Positions 53,066 through 61,636 of a DNA stretch of 64,000 nt are shown here, piece after piece. The notes under the pieces were generated by a model, which saw only the letters and a list, made by a program, of their open reading frames with translations, made no database searches and was not told the origin of the DNA. Made by a program: the position numbers and the translations under genes. Each line of letters opens with the position of its first letter. Positions within the stretch are counted from its first letter, which is position 1. Source of the stretch: Rhodobacteraceae bacterium M382 (GTDB lineage: Bacteria > Pseudomonadota > Alphaproteobacteria > Rhodobacterales > Rhodobacteraceae); contig CP081098.1 of NCBI GenBank assembly GCA_025141015.1, forward strand, positions 3,540,501-3,604,500. The letters run 5' to 3'.

Positions 53066-55553
53066 GACCGCCCCGGTTGCGCCGGATCACGTTGATGATG
53101 GCGCGTTCCCCGGCTGGCGTAGCAAGGTAATCTCCGACAATGCCCGGATCGAGCACGTTGATGATCCGCGTGGCGGCCGGTTCGGGTTGCGGCGCATTAC
53201 CTCCATCGACCCCCAGCCGACCACCCGGGCCGCGGCGCAGCGGCAGGATGGCTTCGGGCCCGGCTTCGCCCATCAACCCGATGCCTTTGGAGAACGGAAA
53301 CACTGTTGGCTGATTAACAACACCGCCGCGGGCAAAGGCTGTGATCTCGCCTGCCTGGCCGAAGGCGCCACCCTGTGCAAACAAAGCGCCCCCGCCACCG
53401 AACAGCCCGCCAATGGCTTTGGTGAGAAATCCAAAGATGCCACCGCCGCCGGTACCACCACCTTTGCCGCCGCCAAAACCACCACTGAGTGCTTTGAACA
53501 GCGCGTCTTCGATCGGCTTGAAGGCAGTGTCGATCAACCGGTTGGCGAGGTTCTGCGCAATGCCGGACACAGCGCCTGCGAATGTCTGCCAGCTGATTTC
53601 GCCGGACTTCAATGCTTCTTTCAGTGGACCGGTGATGTCATCGGCAATGCCGCGGGCCATTTCCTTGGTGCGCTCAATTGCCATTTTGGCACCCTCCCAG
53701 GCTTGCCTGGCAACGTCCGCTGCACCTTTGAGGGCACCACCTGCACTCCCGGCGGCAGAAGTCGTGTCATCAAGGGCCGGGTTGGTGCCGGTCTCCGTCA
53801 AGGCGGTGTTCAGTTGATCCGCTGCAGCCGTGGCGGCATTGAGCGCATTTGCGCCGTCTTCACCACTGCCTCTGACGGCATCCTTCAGAGCCTGCCAGCT
53901 GGCCAGCGGCGCTGTTGCGCCCGCTGCAAGCTCTGCGGAAACGGCGCTATAAGCCTCAGCAGCGTTCCGCGCTTCATTTGCACCGCTGGCCAGTCCAAGA
54001 TCGGGAACAGATAGTGGATTATCCGCAAACGCGCGGTCAAAAGCTTCCTTCGCCACCGTGCCCGCGCGCCCGGCTGCACCGGCAAAGCGGTTCTGGATCT
54101 CGCCAAGATCCAGATCACCCAGGATGGTGATGCGACGTTCTGATCCCAGGGCTTCGAGCCCGGTGTTGATGCCTTTGATAAATCCGTTGATCCGGGCAAC
54201 CACGCCGTTGAGCATACTCTCCACACCTTCAATCAGGCTGTTGGCTGCCTGGAATGCCAGATCACCAATCGCAGCAGGCAGCAGACCCCAGATTGAGGTG
54301 ATTGCCTGGTATGCGCCTTCAAATGTATTGGCTGCCGTGTTGCCAAACCCGACAACGCTCTCAATCGCGCTTTGCATGCCACTGGCCGCGTCGGCCTTGA
54401 TCCCGGCAAACATTGCCGTGGCGGCAGCACCTGCGGAGGCGGTTCCCAACTTCAGCCGGTCCCAGGCTTCACCGACAACATCCCGGAGCAAACCCATGGC
54501 GTTGCCAAAGCCACCCGCACCGGAGACCAGTTTTGTGAACTGATGTACCAGCTCACCCGCGCCGACGATCAGGGCGCCGATGCCGGTGCGAATGAGCGCG
54601 CCGCGCAGAACCACCAGCGTTGTGGCAAGACCACGCACGGACAGGGCAGCCGCGGCCAGTCCGGCAACCCAGCGTCCTGCCATCATGGCAGCGAAGGTGG
54701 CGGCGTAAGTGGTAAGGCGGCCGAGATTGTCGAACAACCCCCGGATGGCGATGCCGATCGGCCCTGTGCTGCGCGCCATGGACGCCATCGCGTTTGCCAC
54801 TGCTTCCAGCGCCGGGGCTGCAGCCACCGCCAGCTGGTTCGACACCCCGCGCCAGATCAGGCCTAGCCGGGAGATCGCGTCATTAGTGCGTTCGATCTGG
54901 TCCGCATCCTGTTCGGAAACGACCACACCGAAATCCCGCACATCATCCGTGGCCTGTCGCAATACGCCCGTATCAATGCGCGACATTGCAATGCTGCCTT
55001 CCTCGCCGAAGAGCTGACCTGCAAGTGCGGCGCGTTCGGCCACTGGTACGAAGGCGTCGATAGCTGCGTTGATTGCACCGACGCGCTCATCCAGCGGCAG
55101 AGCCATCAGATCCTTGGCGGACAGGCCCAACTGATCCAGTGCCTTTGCCGCCGGACCAGTGCCGGATGCGGCCTGGCTCAGCCGCCGGGTCAGGTCCTTG
55201 GTGGCCTGTTCCACACCTGACATGGACACACCGGCCAGATCGCCCGCGCGCTCCAGCACCTGAATGCTCGCAACCGTAGTGCCCAGCGATTGCGCCAGCT
55301 TGGCCTGCGCATCCACCGTTTGCAGGCCGGAGCGGATCATCGCGACGCCAGCGGCAACGGCCGCTGCGGCGGCTGCTGCTGCCATTACCTTTGCCTTGCG
55401 GGCGAACCCTGCCATTCGCGCATTGGCGGCTTCCATTTCGCGCGACAGACGCCCCATGCCTTTGGCACCGGCCTCACCAATACCCTCAAGCTCGGCGCGC
55501 ACCTGTCGTCCGCCAACCGCCGCCAGACGAACAGACACCCGTTTCTCAGCCAT
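53055..55553 (-). CDS. Phage tail tape-measure protein
   Basis: 832 residues, long helical and Ala/Gly-rich, with a membrane-like middle (RWVAGLAAAALSVRGLATTLVVL) and Gly-rich C-terminal part (GGGFGGGKGGGTGGGGIFGF). It is the longest head-tail gene after the tip gene, in the normal place after the tail chaperone. Its length should set tail length. Its start overlaps the chaperone extension stop by 8 bases. Confidence 0.92.
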   Translation of the reverse strand: MAEKRVSVRLAAVGGRQVRAELEGIGEAGAKGMGRLSREMEAANARMAGFARKAKVMAAAAAAAAVAAGVAMIRSGLQTVDAQAKLAQSLGTTVASIQVLERAGDLAGVSMSGVEQATKDLTRRLSQAASGTGPAAKALDQLGLSAKDLMALPLDERVGAINAAIDAFVPVAERAALAGQLFGEEGSIAMSRIDTGVLRQATDDVRDFGVVVSEQDADQIERTNDAISRLGLIWRGVSNQLAVAAAPALEAVANAMASMARSTGPIGIAIRGLFDNLGRLTTYAATFAAMMAGRWVAGLAAAALSVRGLATTLVVLRGALIRTGIGALIVGAGELVHQFTKLVSGAGGFGNAMGLLRDVVGEAWDRLKLGTASAGAAATAMFAGIKADAASGMQSAIESVVGFGNTAANTFEGAYQAITSIWGLLPAAIGDLAFQAANSLIEGVESMLNGVVARINGFIKGINTGLEALGSERRITILGDLDLGEIQNRFAGAAGRAGTVAKEAFDRAFADNPLSVPDLGLASGANEARNAAEAYSAVSAELAAGATAPLASWQALKDAVRGSGEDGANALNAATAAADQLNTALTETGTNPALDDTTSAAGSAGGALKGAADVARQAWEGAKMAIERTKEMARGIADDITGPLKEALKSGEISWQTFAGAVSGIAQNLANRLIDTAFKPIEDALFKALSGGFGGGKGGGTGGGGIFGFLTKAIGGLFGGGGALFAQGGAFGQAGEITAFARGGVVNQPTVFPFSKGIGLMGEAGPEAILPLRRGPGGRLGVDGGNAPQPEPAATRIINVLDPGIVGDYLATPAGERAIINVIRRNRGGLAA

Positions 55554-55767
55554 TTCTTACACCTTCAATCTGTTCATTGGCCTTGCGCACCATCACGGCT
55601 TCAATTCCGGGCAGCAGTTCTGCGGCAACCAGCCTGTTCACGCCCAGCGCCTCTGCCAGCATCATTGCGGCACCAAGATCCCAGCCCAGAACTGTGCCGG
55701 GGATTACACGCAGCTGGCCGCCAAGACGGCCCACCAGATCCCAGATCTGCCAGCCCTCAAAGGTCAG
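55546..55767 (-). CDS. Frameshift extension of the tail assembly chaperone (T-like)
   Basis: In the -1 frame relative to the chaperone, reading from the end of that gene gives LTFEGWQIWDLVGRLGGQLR and runs to 55546. There is no good start codon of its own; a GTG at 55734 would cut off the clearly coding LTFEGWQIWDLV part. The usual explanation is a programmed -1 shift, as in lambda G/GT, here at C-CCC-TGA. The fused protein would recruit the tail tube and tape measure. Confidence 0.75.
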   Translation of the reverse strand: MTFEGWQIWDLVGRLGGQLRVIPGTVLGWDLGAAMMLAEALGVNRLVAAELLPGIEAVMVRKANEQIEGVRNG

Positions 55768-56213
55768 GGGTTGGTTTTGCTTTGCCGGACAGTCCGGGCA
55801 GCTGCCTTCGCACGCGCCGCAGTAGTTTGCGCCCCCGCCGAACTCCCATTCGGCAAGGGCGCAGAGACGTTTTTTTCCGCGTCCAGCAGCAACCCCTTGC
55901 TGACATAATCCGTCTGGAAGGCTTCAAAGATCGGCCAGATCTCCAAAAGCGCATCAATCCCCTCCGGGCTGACAGCGACGGTATTGCCCTCCGCATCCCC
56001 AACACCCTCCCAGTCCAGCACCGCCCGGCGCGCCACGGCTTTCGCCATGGCCAGCGCCAGTTCTTCGGTGCTGGCGCTCTCGGGAAGACCTTCGACGGCG
56101 GGATCGGCGCGGGCCGAGACCATCAGCGCTGTGGTCAGCGGGGCCAGAAGCAGGCGGACACCGGGAGCGAGAGTCAGCCAGGTGGGTGTGTTGGTAAGGT
56201 TGAGTGTCAGCAT
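55764..56213 (-). CDS. Tail assembly chaperone (G-like)
   Basis: 149 residues from ATG 56213 (MLTLNLTNTPTWLTLAPGVR). The N-terminal beta part and acidic helix (STEELALAMAKAVARRAVLDW) are followed by a C-terminal Ala/Lys tail (AAARAKAAARTVRQSKTNP). It stands between tail tube and tape measure, the usual place. The TGA stop follows CCC, so part of the ribosomes may slip back and make the longer form. Confidence 0.78.
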   Translation of the reverse strand: MLTLNLTNTPTWLTLAPGVRLLLAPLTTALMVSARADPAVEGLPESASTEELALAMAKAVARRAVLDWEGVGDAEGNTVAVSPEGIDALLEIWPIFEAFQTDYVSKGLLLDAEKNVSAPLPNGSSAGAQTTAARAKAAARTVRQSKTNP

Positions 56214-56217
56214 GGGA

Positions 56218-57156
56218 TCAATAGACCTCGATATCATTGACAAGGGTGGCGGTGCACATGCGGCCCAGCACCGGATCGCGGGCCGCCTGCCAATCGAAAC
56301 TGGCCTGCACACCCTGTGGTCCGGAAATCTCGATCCGCGGGCGCGGCAGATAGACCGCGTGCACCGTGAAGGTGAGGCCTTCGCCGGAGGGGAGCGTGTA
56401 GGCGAACTCGAACGTGCAGGGATCACCATTCAGTGCTTGTGTCACCAGCGTCTGATCGGCAAAGCGCACTTCGATCCGGCCGGTGAGGGCAGCAATGGAG
56501 GGATCAGCACCATCAATGCGGCCGTCCGAGCGGATGGTCTCGATCCGGTCGAGATTGTTGGCATAGGTGATCTCGGCCGAGACCACATTGCCCAGCGCGG
56601 ACCCGTCGCGGGTAATCGCGCCGTTGAAATGACCAAACCGCTTTAGCGCAAGATCGGCTGGTGTGCCGACCCCGCTGGCAGCTCCTACGGTCTCGCCCTG
56701 AGCAATCAGACGTGCGGTTGCGGTCAGCAGCCCCGAGCGTTGCACCTGCCAGCTGAGCTGATCCAGCACGCAGCCGGAATAGAGCGCATAGCGGGGCACC
56801 TCCGGCATGCCGGTCTCTATCGTGAGGCTTGGCAGGGTCCAGTTGCCCGACTGAAACACATGGGTCCAGGGGCCGGTACCGGTGGTGACCGGATCGCCGA
56901 ATGTCGCCTTCAGCCAGAACCCGAAGGCTTCAGCATCAATCGGCACCACCACATCGCCATCCGCAGTCACCGCGTCCTTGATCGGGGCCAGCGGATCGCG
57001 GCCATAGCCCAGCAACTCCGAGTTCAGCAGCGGCTGTTCAGCCCCCAGCGATGTGCTGGCAAACGGCATCCGGGTGTAACCGCCCACCGGGGCGGTGCCA
57101 TAAATCGTCTCGAATGCAAGCGCCATCTGCGCCCGTGCCCCCTGGGCTCGTGCCAT
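56218..57156 (-). CDS. Phage major tail tube protein
   Basis: 312 residues with AAGGAGA-type ribosome site (AAAAGGAGATACTAAC before ATG). The protein is beta-rich, with VSAEITYANNLDRIETIRSDG and GRIEVRFADQTLV, which fit phage tail-tube proteins of the long type. Position before the chaperone genes supports this. Confidence 0.83.
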   Translation of the reverse strand: MARAQGARAQMALAFETIYGTAPVGGYTRMPFASTSLGAEQPLLNSELLGYGRDPLAPIKDAVTADGDVVVPIDAEAFGFWLKATFGDPVTTGTGPWTHVFQSGNWTLPSLTIETGMPEVPRYALYSGCVLDQLSWQVQRSGLLTATARLIAQGETVGAASGVGTPADLALKRFGHFNGAITRDGSALGNVVSAEITYANNLDRIETIRSDGRIDGADPSIAALTGRIEVRFADQTLVTQALNGDPCTFEFAYTLPSGEGLTFTVHAVYLPRPRIEISGPQGVQASFDWQAARDPVLGRMCTATLVNDIEVY

Positions 57157-57258
57157 GTTAGTATCTCCTTTTGCATGCTTGGTGCTGTCTGGTTAGGGTT
57201 GGTCCGGCCCGGGTTGTGCCTGCGCGACAGGGCCCGCCCAAATGATCGGATTTAGAAA

Positions 57259-57630
57259 ATGTCGAACCCCACACCGAGTGATGCCCAATCCAGCAAGGCG
57301 AGCCAGGGTGCGCGATCGCTTCTGAGCGCAGGTTCCAAGATCACCGGCGACCTTGCGTTTCCGGGGCTGGTCGAAGTGCTCGGGCGCATTGATGGTCAGC
57401 TCTCGGCTGACTCTGTTGTGATTGGCGAACAGGGTGAGGTCGAAGGCAGCATCAAGGCAAAGACCATAGCCATCAAGGGCAAGGTCAACGGTGAAATCAC
57501 CGGAGGCTCCGTTACACTGCACACCGGCGCACATGTCAGCGGGGAGATCACCTATCAACAGCTTGTTGTGGAGACCGGCGCAGCAGTCGATGGTGGCATT
57601 CACAAGGCAGAAACTGGCGGGTCAACCTGA
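57259..57630 (+). CDS. Bactofilin, inserted in the prophage on the opposite strand
   Basis: 123 residues with the polymer-forming beta-helix of bactofilins (LLSAGSKITGDLAFPG; RIDGQLSADSVVIGEQG; KGKVNGEITGGSVTLHTGAHVSG). Bactofilins form cytoskeletal filaments that shape the envelope. It stands alone, rightward, between the tail-tube and tail-terminator genes, all of which run leftward. It is probably a lysogenic cargo gene. Confidence 0.9.
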   Translation: MSNPTPSDAQSSKASQGARSLLSAGSKITGDLAFPGLVEVLGRIDGQLSADSVVIGEQGEVEGSIKAKTIAIKGKVNGEITGGSVTLHTGAHVSGEITYQQLVVETGAAVDGGIHKAETGGST

Positions 57631-57649
57631 TCCAGGGAGCGGATCCAAT

Positions 57650-58069
57650 CTAACAGAGCGGATCATCCGTCGAATAGGTCAGAACAATTGGAATGATCCC
57701 GGCCTTCAGCGTGGCGGCACCTTCAACTGGCAGATCGACCGGTTTGGGTGCTTCCGGCTCAACCCAGTCGCAGAACCCGCCCAGGGTGTGATCTGTGGCG
57801 ATGGCGGTGCCGACACTGGCGATCAGCGCGTCGAAACGGACATCCCGATCCGTTCCCTGCACCACAGCTTCGATCTCGACCCGGTGCTGAAAATGATAGC
57901 GCAACGGCGACAGTGTCACCTCCGGATTTCCGGGGTCTCCATCGCGCAGGATAAGCAGACCAGCCGAGGGCACGCGTTCAGGCAAAATCTCGCCGCGTAG
58001 AGCCGTCGCGGACAGAGTTTGCAGGAGGGCATGCAAGGCCGTGAGGATGGATTCGCGGGGGGTGGGCAT
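57650..58069 (-). CDS. Phage tail terminator-like protein
   Basis: 139 residues beginning MPTPRESILTALHALLQ, with LLILRDGDPG and VTLSPLRYHFQHRVEIEAVVQG, a pattern common in tail-terminator (gpU-type) proteins of this phage group. It would cap the tail tube. Position between head-joining and tube genes fits. Confidence 0.7.
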   Translation of the reverse strand: MPTPRESILTALHALLQTLSATALRGEILPERVPSAGLLILRDGDPGNPEVTLSPLRYHFQHRVEIEAVVQGTDRDVRFDALIASVGTAIATDHTLGGFCDWVEPEAPKPVDLPVEGAATLKAGIIPIVLTYSTDDPLC

Positions 58070-58102
58070 TTTCTGGCTCGTGAAGGGTAGTTGCTTCTAT
58101 CA

Positions 58103-58118
58103 AGCATAATGATATGCT
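58103..58118. promoter_or_regulatory. Inverted repeat before the toxin-antitoxin pair
   Basis: AGCATA-ATGA-TATGCT is a perfect 6-bp dyad 38 bases before the antitoxin start, overlapping a possible -10 (TATGCT). It is a good place for autorepression by the antitoxin. Confidence 0.55.
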
Positions 58119-58156
58119 AATGGTAATACCTCTGAATACCCATGTGGAGTATCCCG

Positions 58157-58441
58157 ATGAATGCTATCCGCCCCGTTGCCGTGAAGCTGGACGAAGACAC
58201 GCGCGATCGCCTCAAGCGGCTTGCTGAGGCCAGGGACCGGTCCACGCACTGGATGCTGCGTGAAGCGATTGCCCAGTTTGTTGAACGCGAGGAACAGCGC
58301 GAGGAATTTCGTCAGGCCGGGCTTCGGGCCTGGAATGATTATCAGGAAACCGGTTTGCACGTTGCGCATGAGGAAGCCGACGCATGGCTGGCAAAACTGG
58401 AAGCGGGCGAAGAGGCTGAGATTCCTGAATGCCACAACTGA
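58157..58441 (+). CDS. Ribbon-helix-helix antitoxin (ParD/CopG type)
   Basis: 94 residues from ATG 58157, with GGAG upstream. The N-terminal PVAVKLDEDTRDRLKRLAEARDRSTHWMLREAI is a ribbon-helix-helix DNA-binding domain; the C-terminal part binds the toxin. It overlaps the toxin gene by 13 bases. Confidence 0.87.
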   Translation: MNAIRPVAVKLDEDTRDRLKRLAEARDRSTHWMLREAIAQFVEREEQREEFRQAGLRAWNDYQETGLHVAHEEADAWLAKLEAGEEAEIPECHN

Positions 58442-58719
58442 TCTGGTCGCCCGCGGCCCTGAGGGATGTCGAGCGGCTTTATCGGTTTGTGGCTGACAAG
58501 AACCCGGTTGCTGCGCGCCGGGCGGTAAAGACCATCCGGGAGGGTATGAATATCCTCGAAACGCAGCCCGCCGCGGGAAGACCCGTGCAGGATATGGACC
58601 CGGCGTTTCGCGAATGGTTTATCACGTTTGGCGGCAGTGGGTATGTTGCGCTTTACCGCCTTGAAGGTGAGCGAGCCGTCATTCTGGCCGTTCGCCATCA
58701 ACGTGAAGCGGGTTATTGA
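58429..58719 (+). CDS. RelE/ParE-family toxin
   Basis: 96 residues with the ParE pattern LIWSPAALRDVERLYRFVADKN at the start and GYVALYRLEGERAVILAVRHQREAGY at the end. The family includes gyrase poisons and ribosome-dependent RNases; this one is closer to ParE by the VRHQREAGY end. It is coupled to the antitoxin and inserted against the direction of the late phage genes, so a lysogen-expressed stability or defence cargo. Confidence 0.9.
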   Translation: MPQLIWSPAALRDVERLYRFVADKNPVAARRAVKTIREGMNILETQPAAGRPVQDMDPAFREWFITFGGSGYVALYRLEGERAVILAVRHQREAGY

Positions 58720-58734
58720 TCGCTTTTCCATTGT

Positions 58735-59364
58735 TCAGACTTTTCCGTCAACCCATTTCGCCACAATCAATCCCGGAATACTGTCCGCCGCCCGCATTGC
58801 ATCGCGTGCCAGATCCAGCCGTTTTGCCAGTTTCACCTGCGACACCAGAATGAAGATCGGTGCGCTCACCACGCCGCGCCCGGTTTTTGAGCGCGACCGC
58901 ACGGCTTTTCCGCGGGTGTTCAACCGGGATTCAGCCACCAGCAGGCTGGGGTGATTGCGCCGATATATGAAGCGCAACCGTAGGCCTGAGCGCTGCTCCC
59001 ATTCGCCCGGTGTGATCCGCCCGCCGCGCCTGGATTTGCCTGCGGCGTCGGTCGGGATCGCCAGCCAGAAGCCATGGCGGGACCGGATCAGGGGTCCGGT
59101 GTCATGGGCGTTGATGACCTTCGGAGCTTTTGACCAGATGAGTGCTGCCGCATTCAGGCTGGGTTCCCGCTTGGGATAGAACTCTGATCGGATGCTTCTG
59201 GCCAACCGCCGCCCCAATCCCGCTCCGATGATCTGATCGCGCCAGTCGGATTTCAGGCTGGTGCCTGCCTCGCGCATGGCCGCGCTGACAGCCTTTTCAC
59301 CGGCAAGGATTTCGGCCTGCATCAGGGTTACGATGTCTGGGTCGATGTCGAGCTTCAGCTTCAT
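58735..59364 (-). CDS. DUF6441-like phage protein
   Basis: 209 residues. SDWRDQIIGAGLGRRLARSIRSEFYP and FWLAIPTDAAGK fit the DUF6441 family, found between head-joining and tail genes; likely a minor tail or neck protein. It overlaps the next upstream gene by four bases. Confidence 0.75.
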   Translation of the reverse strand: MKLKLDIDPDIVTLMQAEILAGEKAVSAAMREAGTSLKSDWRDQIIGAGLGRRLARSIRSEFYPKREPSLNAAALIWSKAPKVINAHDTGPLIRSRHGFWLAIPTDAAGKSRRGGRITPGEWEQRSGLRLRFIYRRNHPSLLVAESRLNTRGKAVRSRSKTGRGVVSAPIFILVSQVKLAKRLDLARDAMRAADSIPGLIVAKWVDGKV

Positions 59365-59675
59365 GACGGTCGCAGATCCAGCGCCCAGATCAGCCGCTCT
59401 GAGTCACGCGTAGGTTCTCCCTGAATGACAAAGCTGTCGGTGCCAAGAATGATCAGATCGCCTGGTTGCGGATTGGGAAGTTCACTGACACGCACATCCA
59501 CGGTAGTGGTATCACTGAGAATGCGCGCAGCCCCAAACTCGGTGATGTGATCCGGCGCACGGCGAATGATCCGGATCGGGCGCTCTTCTGATGTGCTGCC
59601 CGATATCCAGACCGCCGCCGCCGCCATGTTGGTGTCTGCAAAGATACGCTCCATGGCGGTCGCAAAGGCATTCAC
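59361..59675 (-). CDS. Probable phage head-tail joining protein
   Basis: 104 residues, beta-rich, with VDVRVSELPNPQPGDLIILG. It directly follows the capsid gene and is the size of gpFII/gpZ-type neck proteins. The assignment is from position and size. Confidence 0.6.
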   Translation of the reverse strand: MNAFATAMERIFADTNMAAAAVWISGSTSEERPIRIIRRAPDHITEFGAARILSDTTTVDVRVSELPNPQPGDLIILGTDSFVIQGEPTRDSERLIWALDLRPS

Positions 59676-59686
59676 GGAAACGCTCG

Positions 59687-60709
59687 TCAGTTCGAGCTGT
59701 GCAGGCGGATGGCCAGACGGGGGCGTTTGTTCACCGGCAGCACCGAGGCTTCGGTCATCAGATCAATCCAGCGGCCCTTTTCATCGAGATGCTGGCGGGC
59801 ATAGAGCGGCAGGCCAACCGTGTTGGCGGCCTCCAGAAGGTTGGCAGGTCCGCCATAGGTGGTGAACGTGTCAAACGTGCCCAGCGGAAAGGCAATGCCT
59901 TCGCCTGCCGGGATCAAACGCTCGGAGGTGCCATCTGAGAGCGTGACGCTGCCATTGTATTCTTCGAACAGGATGCCGCCGAACGGGAAGTTGCGGCGCA
60001 TATCATCGCGCAGCGGCTGCCCGCCGGTGGCGGAGAAGAACTTGTAAGCGTCGGCCGTCTTGGCATGCGAGATCAACTTGTCAAAGAACTCCGAGCTGAC
60101 CAGCGCATAGGCATTGGTCATGGTTTCCCCGAGAAGATTGTCTTCGATGCTGCGCAGCACGGTGCGGATCTTGCCCTGGACATTGGTTCCGGCAGTGCCG
60201 AGCACGAAGTCCACTGCGATTTGCGCCAGGCCAAACTCGGTGAAGTAATTGTAGAGTGTGGTGCCAGCCCCGTCCTTCACAATACCGCGCAGGGCGTTCA
60301 TCTCCATATATTCCCTTGTCTGGGCATGCTTGCGCCGCATCAGGGTCAGCTTGCGGTTCATCACCGTGAGCAGCGGATCAGCTGCATCTGATACGCCAAT
60401 TGCCGGAATGCCCTGAATGTCGGCGGGCAGGATCACATCATCATGCGGAATCCACGGCAGGGCAAAGGAGCGCATCGAGCGGCCCTCGCGGGTGCCGACA
60501 GTGGCCGGAGCCCCCAATGGAACCGAGGGCAGCAGACTTAGCACACCTTCATGTTGTTCAATGACAATGCTGCGCTGGGTGACGCCTTCAAAGCGAAACA
60601 GGCCGATCTGGGCCAGGCGGGTGTAGAGGTTGGGCAGGATATTGATGGCCTGCGTCATCTCGGCCAGCGAATAGCCGCCAGCGTCAAAGGGATTGCGGGT
60701 GATGGTCAT
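59687..60709 (-). CDS. Phage major capsid protein (lambda gpE type)
   Basis: 340 residues starting MTITRNPFDAGGYSLAEMTQAINILPN, with ITQRSIVIEQHEGVLSLLPS-like and RSFALPWIPHDDVILPADIQG segments typical of the lambda gpE capsid family. The decoration protein and S49 protease genes precede it, as in lambda. Confidence 0.93.
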   Translation of the reverse strand: MTITRNPFDAGGYSLAEMTQAINILPNLYTRLAQIGLFRFEGVTQRSIVIEQHEGVLSLLPSVPLGAPATVGTREGRSMRSFALPWIPHDDVILPADIQGIPAIGVSDAADPLLTVMNRKLTLMRRKHAQTREYMEMNALRGIVKDGAGTTLYNYFTEFGLAQIAVDFVLGTAGTNVQGKIRTVLRSIEDNLLGETMTNAYALVSSEFFDKLISHAKTADAYKFFSATGGQPLRDDMRRNFPFGGILFEEYNGSVTLSDGTSERLIPAGEGIAFPLGTFDTFTTYGGPANLLEAANTVGLPLYARQHLDEKGRWIDLMTEASVLPVNKRPRLAIRLHSSN

Positions 60710-60747
60710 GAGGGGCTCCGAGGTATGAGGAGGTGAAGCGGGATGGA

Positions 60748-61128
60748 TCAGGCCGCATCGCGGGCGATGATGCCAAGTGCTGCCAGCTCAGTAATCTTGG
60801 TGGTGATTTTGGCCGCATCATCAACCGATGCGTCATAAGCAAGCCCGGCGCGGGAGACGATTGCCGGACCGCGGGTCACGACAATACCGAGGGCATCAGC
60901 GAGCGTGGCATCCACCGGGTAGAGCAAAACAGCGGCGGCGGTTTCAGCGCCATCTGTGCCGCCATCGCTGGCCAGCGTGTATTTGCCATTGACGGTGATG
61001 CGCCCAAGGACAGAACCGACAGGATAGGTGATGCCCGCCAGCAAGGTGATGGTGTCGCGGGTGTAGTTCGGATTGACCTCATATTTGAGGACATCGCCCA
61101 TGCTGGGCGGTTGCGTGAGGACGGTCAT
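60748..61128 (-). CDS. Phage head decoration protein (lambda gpD type)
   Basis: 126 residues with SRDTITLLAGITYPVGSVLG-like N-terminal half and GKYTLASDGGTDGAETAAAVLL, typical of gpD. It binds and stabilises the expanded head. Position between protease and capsid genes is standard. Confidence 0.88.
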   Translation of the reverse strand: MTVLTQPPSMGDVLKYEVNPNYTRDTITLLAGITYPVGSVLGRITVNGKYTLASDGGTDGAETAAAVLLYPVDATLADALGIVVTRGPAIVSRAGLAYDASVDDAAKITTKITELAALGIIARDAA

Positions 61129-61177
61129 GGGTCAGGCTCCGTGAGTGTGGAAAGGCATGGGGTGGATTGGAGTGCAA

Positions 61178-61636
61178 TCAGCGGGCGGCGTCGGTTGCAG
61201 CTTTGCGGGCGGCGGCAACCAGCGGGCTGTCTTTTGCAGCCGCGGCGGCAGGTGCCGTGGCCACGATCGAGGTCGCGTCACCGCGTGCGGCCAGATCCTC
61301 GAGCACCTGGGCGCGCAGGGCGTCAGGCTTGAGCCCGCGGTTCACCGCATCTGACGCATCGATCTGCACCCCAAGCCGGGCGGCTTGAGCGCAGACCTGA
61401 GCCACTTCTGCTGCTTCGGCGCGGATGGCATCGGCGGAAATAACCGGGGTGGGTGCTGGAATGGCGGCTGCCGGGGCGGCTGGTAGTGCCACCGGTTCAG
61501 GGGATTTTGGTTGCGCCGAAGACGGTGGCGCTGTGGTAAACGGCAAGGCCGTCTCTGTTTTTGCCTGCGATGTTTCCGGTTGCGACGCGGATACTTCGGT
61601 TTCCGTTTCATCGGCGGGTTCTGTGGTTGGGTTCAT
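61178..61636 (-). CDS. Nested scaffold protein (Nu3-like) inside the protease gene
   Basis: In-frame ATG at 61636 (MNPTTEPADETETE) is preceded by AAAGGAGA at a 6-base distance, a far stronger ribosome site than an internal Met needs. The 152-residue product would be the acidic, Pro/Ala-rich scaffold with helical C-terminus, as lambda Nu3 is made within gene C. Confidence 0.75.
   Translation of the reverse strand: MNPTTEPADETETEVSASQPETSQAKTETALPFTTAPPSSAQPKSPEPVALPAAPAAAIPAPTPVISADAIRAEAAEVAQVCAQAARLGVQIDASDAVNRGLKPDALRAQVLEDLAARGDATSIVATAPAAAAAKDSPLVAAARKAATDAAR

Noticed and set aside
52785-54014. A 409-codon rightward open frame across the tail genes.
   Set aside because: It is antisense to the tape-measure and VWA genes; composition is that of a reversed GC-rich gene and no domain is visible.
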